From the NCBI GenBank assembly GCA_021234155.1, contig JAJEKV010000036.1, forward strand, positions 8,323,426-8,387,425: a DNA stretch of 64,000 bases. Direction: 5' to 3'. A program made the translations under genes and the position numbers. The stretch is from Isoetes taiwanensis (Eukaryota > Streptophyta > Lycopodiopsida > Isoetales > Isoetaceae). The notes beneath the pieces were generated by a model. The model saw only the letters and a list, made by a program, of their open reading frames with translations. It did not search any database and was not told the origin of the DNA. Every line of letters starts with the position of its first letter. Positions within the stretch are counted from its first letter, which is position 1. Below are positions 12,697 to 24,713 of the stretch, in pieces.

Positions 12697-13289
12697 TGAT
12701 ACGATTCATGTATATTTGGGAAGTCGCAATAACATAGACTCATAGAATCCACAATGAAATAATAGAGACTAAAGAAACTTTATTCATGTCACAAGTGATA
12801 TGGCAAACCCATTAACCACCCAACCCCATCCAATAAGGATTATGGCAAACTCAAGTGCTCTATGGCAAATACAAAGCTCGCATCCGGCTTATTGGCCTTC
12901 CAAACTAATCTAGCTACCCAAGTAGCCACAGCTCGTAAAAACAATTACAAATCAGAAGTCGCTATGTCATTGATCCACCTGACCACTTGTCACGCTTTTA
13001 TAGCAAAGAGTCACCAAATCCAATGTATCGTATAATATACTTATTCATCGTGCACAAGATCTTTGTCCCATTTTCACAAATCCTTCGGCTCTAGAATTCC
13101 ACTTTGGACGCCACACTCCAAGATTCACCAAGCTTTACCCATATACTTCGCCTTAACACTTCTTTTGACGGTTAAACCTAATCTATACTTGCAAAGACAA
13201 GCTTGCAAGGTTCTTGGTGTTTCGCAGCCTTGATGTTCCCATAGCCCATATATTCCCGTGAAGAATCACGCCTTTCGCCCGATACCACT
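12697..13289 (-). repeat. array A ~595 bp partial unit (local duplication)
   Basis: The sequence runs from the LTR edge through U5 and part of R. At about 12998 (CACGCTTTTATAGC) it jumps back to the internal region found ~595 bp earlier, giving a second PBS at 13277-13287. This is a simple direct duplication of a PBS-U5-R segment and explains the single irregular spacing in the array. Confidence 0.8.
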
Positions 13290-15276
13290 TGATACCATTC
13301 ATGTATATTTGGGAAGTCGCAATAACATAGACTCATAGAATCCACAATGAAATAATAGAACACCGACAAAAGAAACTTTATTCATGTCACAAGTGATATG
13401 GCAAAGACCATTAACCACCCAACCGATCCACCGGATTATGGCAAACTCAAGTGCTCTATGGCAAATACAAAGCTCGCATCCGGCTTATTGGCCTTCCAAA
13501 CTAATCTAGCTACTCCAAGTAGCCACAGCTCGTAAAACAATTATATGTCGCTGTGTCACGACCACTTGTCACGCTGCCATTACCTCTCCTCCGGATGAAC
13601 TACGGAATGTGCTATCCCAATTCAGAAACTAGACTCCGAGCCGGCTCCAACAAGCTAAAAGTCGTTGCAATCGGAGCTCTGGTTGCGGAGATATGTCCAA
13701 CTGAAGTTTTGGTTCTATTTATAGAGCTCTCTCATGACTTTAGCCTTTTTTTTTTAGAGGCAGCTTGCCTTTTTCTCTCAAAATATCTCCTTGTCTTTAA
13801 TTAGATTATATGACTTATCATATGGATATTATCTATGATTTTTTTCTCAACCAATAACCATCCCAATGATAGTGCCTCGACCCCTTCCATAAAGTTCAAT
13901 GGTTCTTCACACCCACATGCTATGTTATCCTATGCCCCTTCATATTATTAGGTGACCTTAGGAATAACATTTACATAGTATTTGCCATAATTCCAATAAC
14001 CCATTCGCCGTGGACCACTCCTCCGTGCTTGCTCCATATCAATCCATCCCTTCTCAAGATAGATCGTCCGCGATCGTCCAAGTACGTTCCAGTTTGGTCC
14101 ATCCCTTCTCAAGGTGATTGTCCCATGTTCAACGACACCTGGGAGTTCCTAGACCTCAAGGAACTCAAGAATGGTTATAAGTTATTGTACTTCCACAATA
14201 CTTTATACCCATTGGAACCTCCACGCCCCCATTCTTTTAGCTCCCGCAAAAACTCTAGAAACAAGCTTATGGATATCCGCATTTCCACAAAGACGATATA
14301 TCCTTTGTACCTCCGGGTACATTATTATCTTCGTGACTCACGGTACTACTTGATTGTATCGCCACCACGACATACGTTGTATCTCCAAGATACAGATGTA
14401 ATTTTGTCAAGCCAATTGTGTTGCAACCACAATTACTAATCTTCCAAGAAATTACATCTTATGCTCTCTTGTCAAGCCGATTGTGCTGCAGTCACAACCA
14501 CTAATCTTCCAAGAGGCATTCCCTATCTAGTATACCATGTTCAAGCCGGCTATGTTGCAATCGTAGTCACTAATCTACCATGGATATACACAGCAAAAGT
14601 ATCTATTCTTTATTCCAAATAAAGAAATTCAACTTAGGAACTTTACCCATAAGCCCCGTCCATAGGAAACAATTTACATCCAAATTTTATGCTCATATCC
14701 TTGGCAAATTTCTACGTAAAGTGTCCTCCCCAATGCTTAACACTATGCAAACCTGCAAATAAGGTCAAGTGTTAATATAGATGACTTCCCAACGATTTAT
14801 ATAAATGACCCCCAACGGCCAATCAGTCTCTCAGATCACCACGATCTGACTCCGCAATCCCAAGCAGGATGCTTTTGCGGTTCTCCAATAATCCAAACTC
14901 GTTCGCAACAAGTTGTTCCATATACTTCGAAAGCATTCTCCACTTTAAGCACCAATTTTATCTCCGCATCGATGTCCCAAAATCATTTATAGCAAGAGTC
15001 ACCAAATCCAATGTATCGTAATAATATACTTATTCATCGTGCACAAGATCTTTGTCCCAGATTTTCACAAATCCTTCGCCTCTAGAATTCCACTTTGGAC
15101 GCCACACCCAAGATTCACCTGTTTACCCATATACTTCTCAGCCTTAACACTTCTTTGACGGTTAAACCCAATCTATACTTGCAAAGACAAGCTTGCAAGG
15201 TTATTGGTGTTTCGCACTTGATGTTCCCATAGCCCATATATTCCCGTAAAGAATCACAAACCGCCTCGATACCACT
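13290..15276 (-). repeat. array A unit 6
   Basis: A full unit with TATA box at 13715-13724 and PBS-like sequence at 15263-15274. The mini-palindromes near 14310-14395 are degraded. It shares the deletions near the subterminal TTTATATAAATG stretch with unit 5. Confidence 0.85.
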
Positions 15277-17301
15277 TGATACGATTTATGTATATTTGGG
15301 AAGTCGCAATAACATAGACTCATGGAATCCACAATCAAATAATAGAACACCGGACTAAAGAAACTTTATTCATGTCACAAGTGATATGGCAAAGACCATT
15401 AACCACCCAACCGATCCACCGGATTATGGCAAACTCAAGTGCTCTATGGCAAATACAAAGCTCGCATCCGGCTTATTGGCCTTCCAAACTAATCTAGCTA
15501 CCCAAGTAGCCACAGTTCAGAAAACAATTACAAATCTGTAAAGTCGCTATGTTAGTGATCTGTGACCACTTGTCACGTTTTTTGCCATTACTCTCTCCTC
15601 CGGATGAACTACAGAATGTGCCAAACCAATTTAGAAACTAGACTCCGAGCCGGCTCCAACAAGCTAAAAGTCGTTGCAATCGGAGCTCTGGTTGCGGAGA
15701 TATGTCCAACTGAAGTTTTGGTTCTATTTATAAAGCTCTCTGCGACTTTAGCTTTTTTTTTTTTTTTAGGAGGCGCTTGCCTTTTTTTTTCAAAATATCT
15801 CCTTGTCTTTAATTAGATTATATGACTTATCATATGGATATTATCTATGATTTTTTTCTCAACCAATAACCATCCCAATGATAGTGCCTCGACCCCTTCC
15901 ATAAAGTTCAATGGTTCTTCACACCCACATGCTATGTTATCCTATGCCCCTTCATATTATTAGGTGACCTTAGGAATAACATTTACATAGTATTTGCCAT
16001 AATTCCAATAACCCATTCGGGCCGGGACCGCCCCCCACGCTTTGCTCCATATCAATCCATCCCTTCTCAAGATAGATCGTCTCATGATCGTCCCAAGTAT
16101 CGCTCCAGTTTGGTCCATCCCTTCTCAAGGTGATTGTCCCATGTTCAACGTGACACCTGGAGTTCCTAGACCCTCGCTGAACTCAAGAATGGTTATAAGT
16201 TATTGTACTTCCACAATACCTTATACCCATTGGAACTTCCACGCCCCCATTCTTTTAGCACCTGCAAAACTCTAGAAAACGCTTATGGATATCCGCATTT
16301 CCACAAAGACGATATATCCTTTGTACCTCCGGGTACATTATTATCTTCAGACTCCGGTACTACTTGATTGTATCGCCACCACGATATGTTGTATCTCCAA
16401 GATACAAAAGATCTCCAAGACACGATGTAATTTTGTCAAGCCAATTGTGTTGCAACCACAATTACTAATCTTCCAAGAAATTACATCTTATGCTCTCTTG
16501 TCGCCGACAGTCGGCAAATACAACCACTAATCTTTCAAGAGGCATTCCCTATCTAGTATACCATGTTCAAAGCCGCTACGCTTGCAATCGTGAGTCACTA
16601 ATCTACCATGGATATACACAGAAAGTATGTATTCTTTATTCCAAATAAAGAAATTCAACTTAGGAACTTTACCCATAAGCTCATCCATAGGAAACAATTT
16701 GAGATTGCACATCCAAATTTTATGCTTCATATCCTTGGCGCCTTCTACGCAGTGTCCTCCCCAATGCTTAACACTATGCAAACCTGCAAATAAGTCAAGT
16801 GTTAATATAGATGACTTCCTAAGCCAAATATTTATATAAATGACCCCCAACGGCCAATCGCCTCTCGGATCACCATGATCCGACTCCACAATCCCAAAGC
16901 AGATGCTTTTTGGTTCTCCAATAATCCAAACTCGCTCGCGAACAAGTTGTTCCATATACTTCGAGCATTCTCCACCTTAAGCACCAAATTTTATCTCACA
17001 TCGATGTCCCATCCTCATTTATAGCAAGAGTCACCAAATCCAATGTATCGTATCAATATACTTATTCATCGTGCACAAGATCTTTGTCCCATTTTTTCAC
17101 AAATCCTTCAAAATCTAGAATTCCACTTTGGGTGCCACACCCAAGATTCACCGTTACCCATATACTACGCCCTTAACACTTCTTTGACGGTTAAACCATC
17201 TATACTTGCAGCACAAGCTTGTAAGGTTCTTGGTGTTTCGCAAACTTGATGTTCCCATAGCCCATAGATTCCCCTTTAAGAATCACAGGCCTGATACCAC
17301 T
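15277..17301 (-). repeat. array A unit 7
   Basis: A full unit whose TATA region at 15724-15733 differs by one base from the others. A T-run near 15751 is expanded to about 15 bases. The PBS-like site at 17289-17299 is one base short. Confidence 0.85.
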
Positions 17302-17526
17302 TGATACCATTCATGTATATTTGGGAAGTCGCAATAACATAGAATCATAGAATCCACAATGAAATAATAGAACACCGACTAAAGAAACTTTTATTCATGT
17401 CACAAGTGATATGGCGTTATCATCATTGACCACCCAACCGATCCACTGATTATGGCAAACACAAGTGCTCTATGGCAAATACAAAGCTCGCATCCGCTTA
17501 TTGGCCTTCCAAACTAATCTAGCTAA
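17302..17526 (-). repeat. array A right partial unit
   Basis: The last copy stops in the R region at CTAATCTAGCTA, before the TATA box, and is followed at once by the first base of array B. There is no target-site duplication at the junction. Confidence 0.8.
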
Positions 17527-20500
17527 AAGAATTTGAAATTGGAACGTGTCTTTGGAAATGGATTAGGATTCCAAGCCCCGGCAAAATCGAGAATTTATTT
17601 TAGTACAATGCATTAATTGCGGGTATGAATGTCTTGCCAGCTGGCGCCCCAGAGCTTCTACTTGCCACGCCGCGGGAGGAGGACAGGCCCAAACTCGGCT
17701 CCGTCGGTTCCCCTTGCTCCGGTATTCACCGGCTGCGGCTTACCGGCCAGGTCCCAAGTGCAGCGGACCAAGTCGGCCCCAAAGCGCCAAACCCTTCTAG
17801 AACACGGCAGCCCGGGGGTTTCACGTTTTGGAGGCCCTCTCCTTGTCGGTGGGCGGGACCTTGCGTCGTGACTTGGCGTGGAGTGGGGGTGTTGGCCTTG
17901 AAGCCACGGACCTAAAAAATCCTGGGGGGGCTGCTTGCCCGAATTTCCTCTCCCCAAGGCCACGGGGCCGGACGGGGCGACCTCCCCTCTCGGGAATCGC
18001 GATTTGACTCTGCCAATGGACTCTCGAAGCGTCGGCGTTGCCACAGGGACCAAGTTCCGTGAAGACCACCCGACCTCAAGAAGCGCCAAAGTAGCTCACT
18101 TCCATCACCTTTCGTAGTCAATTGGCCTAGGATGTGGATGCGGGATCTTGTCGTGGGGAGGCGTAGGTGTTTCTTTCTTTTGCAAAACCCGACCTTGTAA
18201 CTTGCTCCCTAGGTAATTTCGCCATTCCGGACGATTTGGCGGGGTCGATTTGCCATTCGGAGCCTCCCGGTGCGAGCGACAAGACAACTGCCCCGGTTTC
18301 TACAAGGCCGACCTCGGGGCGCCCGCGGTTTGACAAGTTCTCGGGGCCGATCTGGAATCTTTTGGGCCTTCGAAGAGGGGCCCCTGAGCGGAGGATCAGC
18401 GGTCGGATAGGGGGGCCGGGCTCGGGAGGGGTGGTCATTAGCGTCGCCCCAGGGGGCGGCTATTTGCCGGGGAAAGGGCTGCCTCGGGAACTTTTGGATC
18501 CGCCTCTTGGGGTGGGACTCTCCCCTCTTGTGAGGATCCTGCAAGGTCTGGCCTCGTTTGACTTGGGGAAGGGTGCGGCTCGGTTGCCACAGCTTGGGCT
18601 GCCCAGCCCGTTCTAATGCTAACCCTTTGACCTAGACCTTCTCAGAAAATTTGAAAAATTGGGAACGTGTCTTTGGAAATGGATTAGGATTCGGTGGCAA
18701 AAATCAGAATTTATTTTTAGTACAATGCATTAATTGAGAATTTATGAATGTCTTGCCCTTTGCAAAAGCGCCCCGACTTCTACTTGCCACATCGGAGGAG
18801 GGGACAGGCCCAAACTCCGCTCCGTCGGTTCCCTTGCTCCGTATTCTCGGCTGCGGCTTCTCGGCAGTCCCAAGTGCCTTGAGACCAAGTCTCGGCCCCA
18901 AAGCGCCAAACCCTTCTAGAACACGGCAGCCCACGGGGTTTACGTTTTGGAGGCCCTCTCCTTGTCGGTCGGGGCGGGACCTTGCTTGTAGTGACTTGGC
19001 GTGGAGTGGGGGTGTTGGCCTTGGCCACGGACCCTAAAAATCCCGGCTGCTTGCCCAAATTTCCTCTCCCCAAGGCCACGGGGGCCGGACGGGCGACCTC
19101 CCCTCTCGGGAATCGCTGATTTGACTCGCCAATGGACTCGAGCGTCGGCGTTGCCACAGGGACCAAGTTCCGTGGCGAGGAAGACCACCCGACCTCAAGA
19201 AGCGCCAAAAGTAGCTCACTTCCATCACACTTTCGTAGTCAATTGGCCTAGGATGTGGATGCGGGATCTTGTCGTGGGGCGTGAGTGTTTCTTTCTTTTG
19301 CAAAACCGACCTTGTAACTTGCTCCCTAGGGTAATTTAGCCATTCAGGGACGATTTGGCGGGTCGATTTGCCATCCGGAACCTCCCGGTGCGAGCGACAA
19401 GACAACTGCGGTTTCTACAAGGTAGACCTCGGGGCGCCAGCGGTTTGACAAGTTCTCCGGACCCGATCTGGAATCTTTTGGGCCTTCGAAGAAGGGGCCC
19501 TGAGCGGAGGATCCAGCGGTCGGATAGGGGAGGCAGGGCTCGGGAGGGTGGTCATTAGCGTGCGGCCCGAGGGGGCGCTGCCCGAGGGAGCTGCCTCGGG
19601 GAACTTTTGGATCCAGCCTCTTGGGGTCAGGACTCTCCCCTCTTGTGAGGGATCACTGCAAGGTCTGGCCTCGTTTGACTTGGGGAAGGGTGCCGGCTTC
19701 GGTTTGCCCTACAGCGGGCTGCCCGGCCGTTCTAATGCTAACCCTTTGACCTAGACCTTCTCGAAGAAAATTTCGAAAGGGTTAGAACGTGTCTTTGGAA
19801 ATGGATTAGGATTCCAGTGGCAAAAATCAGAATTTATTTTGGTACAATGCATTAATTGCGAATTTATGAATGTCTTGCCCAGCACCAAAAGCCCCCGACT
19901 TCTACTTGCCACATCGGGAGGAGGACAGGCCCAAACTCCGCTCCGTCGGTTCCCTTGCTCCGTATTCACCGGCTGCGGCTTCTCGGCGGGTCCCAAGTGC
20001 ATGAGACCAAGTCTCGGCCCCAAAGCGCCAAACCTTCTAGAACACGGCAGCCCACGGGGTTTCACGTTTTGGAGGCCCTCTCCTGTCGGTCGGGCGGGAC
20101 CTTGCCGTGACTTGGCGATGGAGTGGGGGGTGTTGGCCTTGAGCCACGGACCCTAAAATCCCGAGGCTTGCCGAATTTCCTCTCCCCAAGGCCACGAGGG
20201 GCCGGGCCGGGCGACCTCCCCTCGGGAATCGCGATTTGACTCGCCAATGGACTCGGAGAGCGTCGGCGTTGCCTGGGGACCAAGTTCCGTGGCGAAGACC
20301 ACCCGACCTCCAAAAGCGCCAAAGTGGCTCACTTCCATCACACTTTCGTAGTCAATTGGCCTAGGATGTGGATGCGGGGATCTTGTCGTGGAGGGCGTGA
20401 GTGTTTCTTTCTTTTGCAAAACCGACCTTGTAACTTGCTCCCTAGGGTAATTTAGCCATTAGGGACGATTTGGCGGTCGATTTGCCATTAGGAGCCTCCA

Positions 20501-22526
20501 GGTGCGACGCGACAAGACAACTGCGGTTTCTACAAGGCCGACCTCGGGGCGCCCAGCGGTTTGACAAGTTCTCGGACCCGATCTGGAATCTTTTGGGCCT
20601 TCGAAGAAGGGGCCCCTGAGCGGAGGATCAGCGGTCGGATAGGGGAGCCGGGCTCGGGAGGGTGGTCATTGGCGTGCGACCCGGGGGCTGCCCGGGGAAA
20701 AGGGCTGCCTCGGGAACTTTTGGATCCGCCTCTTGGGGTGGGACTCTCCCCTCTTGTGAGGGATCCTGCAAGTCCTGGCCTCGTTTGACTTGGGGAAGGG
20801 TGCGGCTCGGTTGCCACAGCGGGCTGCCCGGCCGTTCTAATGCTAACCCTTTGACCTAGACCTTCTCGAAAATTTTCGAAGGGGGGGCTGTGTCTTTGGA
20901 AATGGATTAGGATTCGGTGGCAAAAATCAGAATTTATTTTCGTACAATGCATTAATTGCGAATTTATGAATGTCTTGCCCTTTGCAAAAGCGCCCCAGAC
21001 TTCTACTTGCCACATCGGGGAGGAGGAGGAGGCCCAAACTCGCTCCGTCAGTTCCCCTTGCTCCGTATTCTCATTGCGGCTTCTCGGCGAGTCCCAAGTG
21101 CAACGGACCAAGTCTCGGCCCCAAAAATGCAAACCCTTCTAGAACACGGCAACCCACGGGGTTTCGTTTTGGAGGCCCTCTCCTTGTCGGTCCGGGCGGG
21201 ACCTTGCTTGCCCCAGGGTAGTGACTTGGCGTGGAGTGGGGGTGTTGGCCTTGAGATCCACGGACCCTAAAATCCCGAGGCTGCTTGCCGAATTTCCTCT
21301 CCCCAAGGCCACGAGGGGCCGGACAGGCGACCTCCCCTCTCCAGGAATCGCGATTTGGCTCTGCCAATGGACTCGAGCGTCGGCGTTGCCACAGGGACCA
21401 AGTTAAAGGTGGCGGAAGACCACCCGACCTCCAAAGCGCCAAAGTAGCTCACTTCCATCACACTCGTAGTCAATTGGCCTAGGATGTGGATGCGGGATCT
21501 TGTCGTGGAGGCGTGAGTGTTTCTTTCTTTTGCAAAACCGACCTTGTAACTTGCTCCCTAGGGTAATTTCGCCATTAGGGACGATTTGGCGGGGTCGATT
21601 TGCCATTAGGAGCCTCCCGGTGCGAGCGACAAGACAACTGCGGTTTCTACTGGCCGACCTCGGGGCGCCCGCGGTTTGACAAGTTCTCGGGGCCGATCTG
21701 GAATCTTTTGGGCCTTCGAAGAGGGCCCTGAGCGGAGGATCAGCGGTGGGATAGAGGCAGGGCTCGGGAGGGTGGTCATTAGCGTGCACCCGGGGGGGCT
21801 TGCGGGGAAAGAGCTGCCTGGGAACTTTTGGATCCGCCTCTTGGGGTGGGACTCTCCCCCTCTTGTGAGGATCCTGCAAGGTCGGCCTCGTTTGACTTGG
21901 GGAAGGGTGCGGCTCGGTTGCCACAGCGGGCTGCCCGGCCCGTTCTATCTTAACCCTTTGACCCTAGACCTTCTCAGAAAATTTGAAAATTGGGCTGTGT
22001 CTTTGGAAATGGATTAGGATTCAGGTGGCAAAAATCAGAATTTATTTTAGGTACAATGCATTAATTCTTGAATTTATGAATGTCTTGCCCAGCAAAAGCC
22101 CCCAGGCTTCTACTTGCCACATCGGGAGGAGGGACAGGCCCAAACTCGCTCCGTCGGTTCCCCTTGCTCCGTATTCTCCATTGCGGCTTCTTCGGCGGAG
22201 TCCCAAATGCATGAGACCAAGTCGGCCCCAAAGCGCAAACCCTTCTAGAACACGGCAAGCCCACGGGGGTTTCACGTTTTGGAGGCCCTCTCCTTGTCGG
22301 TCCGGCGGGACCTTGGCGGCGCGTGACTTGGCGATGGAGTGGGGGTGTTGGCCTTGAATCCGCCGGACCCTAAAATCCCAGGAAGCTGCTTGCCGAATTT
22401 CCCTCTCCCCAAGGCCACGAGGGGCGGGGCCAGGCGACCTCCCTCTCGGGGTGCGATTTGGCTCGCCAATGGACTGGAAGCGTCGGCGTTGCCCTCGGGG
22501 ACCAAGTTACGTGACCGGAAGACCAC
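17527..22526. repeat. array B: GC-rich ~1.11 kb tandem repeat, about 4.5 copies
   Basis: Units start with an AT-rich segment (AATTTGAAA, then GTGTCTTTGGAAATGG and GCATTAATT) at about 17528, 18645, 19766, 20867 and 21976, giving periods of roughly 1,100-1,120 bp. The rest of each unit is strongly GC-rich with CGGGG, CCCGAGG and GGCCCC words. Open frames of up to 200 codons on both strands are a by-product of few A/T stop codons. They shift frame between units and resemble no protein I know. The last unit breaks at 22526 where the CACTA-like element begins. I treat it as a satellite-like array; a relation to rDNA spacer was considered and not supported. Confidence 0.85.
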
Positions 22527-22537
22527 TCATGTTAACC

Positions 22538-22561
22538 CAACTAAGAAATGAGTTTTAAGCG
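22538..22561 (+). repeat. candidate left terminal inverted repeat of the CACTA-like element
   Basis: CAACTAAGAAATGAGTTTT followed by AAGCG aligns with the reverse complement of 33339-33364. A slightly longer start at 22524 (CACTCATG) is also possible. No 3 bp target duplication is obvious. Confidence 0.45.
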
Positions 22562-22630
22562 TCGGTGTATACATCGCATGCGGCGTCAATACGTCGCATG
22601 CGGCGTTATTTTGATATAATGACGTCGTTT
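22561..22630. repeat. left subterminal repeats (CATCGCATGCGGCGT)
   Basis: Two copies of TCGCATGCGGCGT, spaced 22 bp, and one ACGTCG word. Similar palindromic words (GTCGCATGCGAC) recur at the other end, as expected for transposase-binding subterminal repeats of CACTA elements. Confidence 0.6.
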
Positions 22631-23530
22631 AAACTATTTTTATTTTTGTTGTGTACATGTTTGATCTTTGGGGCATGTTTGAGCCTAGACAATGCTTGAG
22701 CCTAAGAGGCTTGTTTGAACCTAGGTAGCATGTTAGACCCTAAAGGGAAATGCAGCGCCTACACGTTCAACATCGTAGGCTCCTCATGGTTCACTCTATG
22801 TATTTGGACTTGTTCACCCTACAAAATACCATTATTATTATCATTTTGAAAGGTAGAAGCGGTGATCCCTGAGAAAGCTAGTGGATAGCATCAAATTAAG
22901 CAATGATCGGAGGTTAACTTGGTGGTGGCCTTTGGTTTAAGGGTTAGAAAATCGGAAGTAACTAAGATACCATTGAAGACTCTTTGCATGTTCTAGTCTA
23001 GAGGCAATGCTTGAGCCTATGTGGCTTCTTTGAGCCCATGTTCAGTAGTTCTTTATTCCTCAGATATAATGTATACCAAGGGGGGAGGGAGGGAAAAAAA
23101 ATTGAATTGAATGTGTTTTATTGCACACGAAGACCAATAGACATAGCCTATCGGAAGGATTGCGAGGATGTGCATAATATTTGACATATAGAATTTAATG
23201 ATCGTCTCCTCTAGGTGCTAACTAGAATTCGTCATTGTTAGCATTACCAACATTTGTATTAAAATGCGAAGTACATCGTATTTCGTGGAATTGCTCTCGG
23301 TGTAAGATCTTTGCATGAGAGTGGTGGTCCAACCTCTTGATGCTCATTTTCGGTGAGTTTGAATGCCTTGATGCGCGGAGGGCTCTTGGGCGTTATTGAC
23401 TCCTCTAGCACAACACCTTGGAATATTGGGCGTCCCCTCGGTGTAGTTTGTATGATAAACCACCATGTTGGGTCTTGTCGATCGGTAAAGAAAAAATCTG
23501 GTCAAAAAAATTTGGACGTGAGATTGATAT
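22631..23530. other. AT-rich 3' side of the CACTA-like element, no gene
   Basis: This stretch contains two diverged copies of a short segment (CAATGCTTGAGCCTA with GGCTT and TTTGA following, near 22691 and 23007) and a small A-run near 23094. I see no coding signal. It probably represents the downstream region of the minus-strand transposase. Confidence 0.4.
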
Positions 23531-23537
23531 TGATGGT

Positions 23538-23843
23538 CTAAATTTTGAAGTGGATATGTGTATGTGTGTACTGTTCACGGTTATGCGGAAGGACAAGCGT
23601 CTCACTACCGGGGTACATCTTGCTAGAGTTGGCAATGAAAAAAGCCACTTGTTCTATCATACTTTCTTTGTAGGCTGGCCCCCTTAATTGAAGGTCAAAC
23701 CAATCGACATCGAATATGAAGGTCTTAAAATTGCCACCAACATCCACCTCCATTATAGTCTTTAACCTCCAGGCCCAATCACGGTGGCTTCGGCGATTAC
23801 GATCGGCAACACTTGATTGAAACTCCATCGTGAATGATGCCAT
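23538..23843 (-). pseudogene. DUF4216 segment of the CACTA transposase
   Basis: A 101-residue frame contains IMEVDVGGNFKTFIFDVDWF and then IANSSKMYPGSETLVLPH. These correspond to the DUF4216 pattern, in which an I-E-L-D-Y and F-K-C-D-W-V core is followed by a conserved region near the C terminus of plant CACTA proteins. It is the most downstream coding piece of the element and lies about 1 kb from the left end. The end of the protein is uncertain because later frames drift. Confidence 0.7.
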
Positions 23844-24446
23844 GACTCCTTGATCACAAGTCTTCTGTGTATGTCAAGAGAACTCACCGCGATAGTGGGT
23901 CCCATGCCACCATATCGAGGAGTAAGATATATCTTGTCAAAAGCACCATTAATGTCAATAGATACAATAACATCAAAAGAAAATACTCGATTTCGACATC
24001 AACATAATTTGTTGCAACTACCTTTTCATGACACCTTGTCGTATGCCCATTAAAGTAGGCTGTAATATACTCCCCCTTGTGATATGCATCGGTCAAAGCA
24101 CTGTAGTACCCATTCTCTTTCCATCTTGTCCGGCAAGGGTTCATATCCATCGAGGTGCGGGGGCTCGTCTATTATGTCGTCTCCATTCATGCCTCTTCTC
24201 TTCCATTTCTTCCTTTGCGTTCTCATAACGGCAATCCATTTTGCCATTGGTGCGAATTGTAAAGAAGAAATTGATTAACCTTAATGATCATATCGGTAGG
24301 AAATAACTTACGCATACCATTGCCTTACGCCACTACCCCCACAATCTTCTCGTCCCTTCATCACTCCATAAGCGAGGTGCATCTGGATGTGCGGCGGAAA
24401 TATATTATACATCATATAGAAAAGTGACTCTTTTCGCAAGCCATCC

Positions 24447-24713
24447 CTACGCCATACTACCTTCGGGGCGTGCTCTTTGGCGCACCATATCCTTCAATAC
24501 CTTCATAAACCTTTCCAAGAAAAACATCCATCGGCATATACGGTTCATGAGCTCCACTTCCTCAATAAGATGTACCAAAAGATGGGTTTGGTATCCAAGA
24601 AAGCTTCGTGGAAACTCCTTCTCCAACAAGCAACATGCCTCTGCCATTTTCACTTTCATCTCTTCAATTTCGTCTTTCGGTATAGTTTTTACACATCCAC
24701 CTATGAGGTCCAA
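24447..24713 (-). pseudogene. DUF4218 segment of the CACTA transposase
   Basis: An 88-residue frame ends in FFLERFMKVLKDMVRQRARP, preceded by LLEKEFPRSFLGYQTHLLVH. In plant CACTA proteins this block reads close to LEKIFPPSFFDVMVHLPVHL, then RWMYPFERYLGTLKSYVRNK and ARPEGS. The match is clear. The frame closes after RPEGSMA, where family members continue, so a frameshift follows. Confidence 0.8.

Larger units (their letters stand above)
1720..17526 (-). mobile_element. array A: tandem array of a ~2.02 kb non-autonomous LTR-retroelement unit
   Basis: About eight head-to-tail copies of one unit fill 15.8 kb. Spacing of the primer-binding-site-like sequence is close to 2,014-2,049 bp, except for one extra ~595 bp partial copy. 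Read on the minus strand, each unit has a TATA box (CTATAAATAG), then an AATAAA signal about 360 bp downstream, an LTR end in CGTATCA, two bases, and TGGTATCAGAGC, which is complementary to the 3' end of plant initiator tRNA-Met. That order (U3-R-U5-PBS) is diagnostic of an LTR element. No gag, protease, integrase or reverse transcriptase is recognisable, so the unit is non-autonomous. The upstream LTR boundary and the polypurine tract could not be fixed by eye. The array is cut at both ends and abuts array B directly. Confidence 0.85.

Noticed and set aside
2101-17299. Regularly spaced short palindromes of array A as a CRISPR array
   Set aside because: Spacing is ~2 kb between units with identical intervening sequence, not unique spacers; the genome is plant-like.
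17658-21132. Long GC-rich frames (up to 200 codons) in array B as genes
   Set aside because: They shift frame between units, occur on both strands and lack recognisable motifs; GC-rich DNA is poor in stop codons.
17527-22526. Array B as rDNA intergenic spacer
   Set aside because: No 18S, 5.8S, 25S or 5S sequence is visible next to it and no polymerase I promoter could be recognised.
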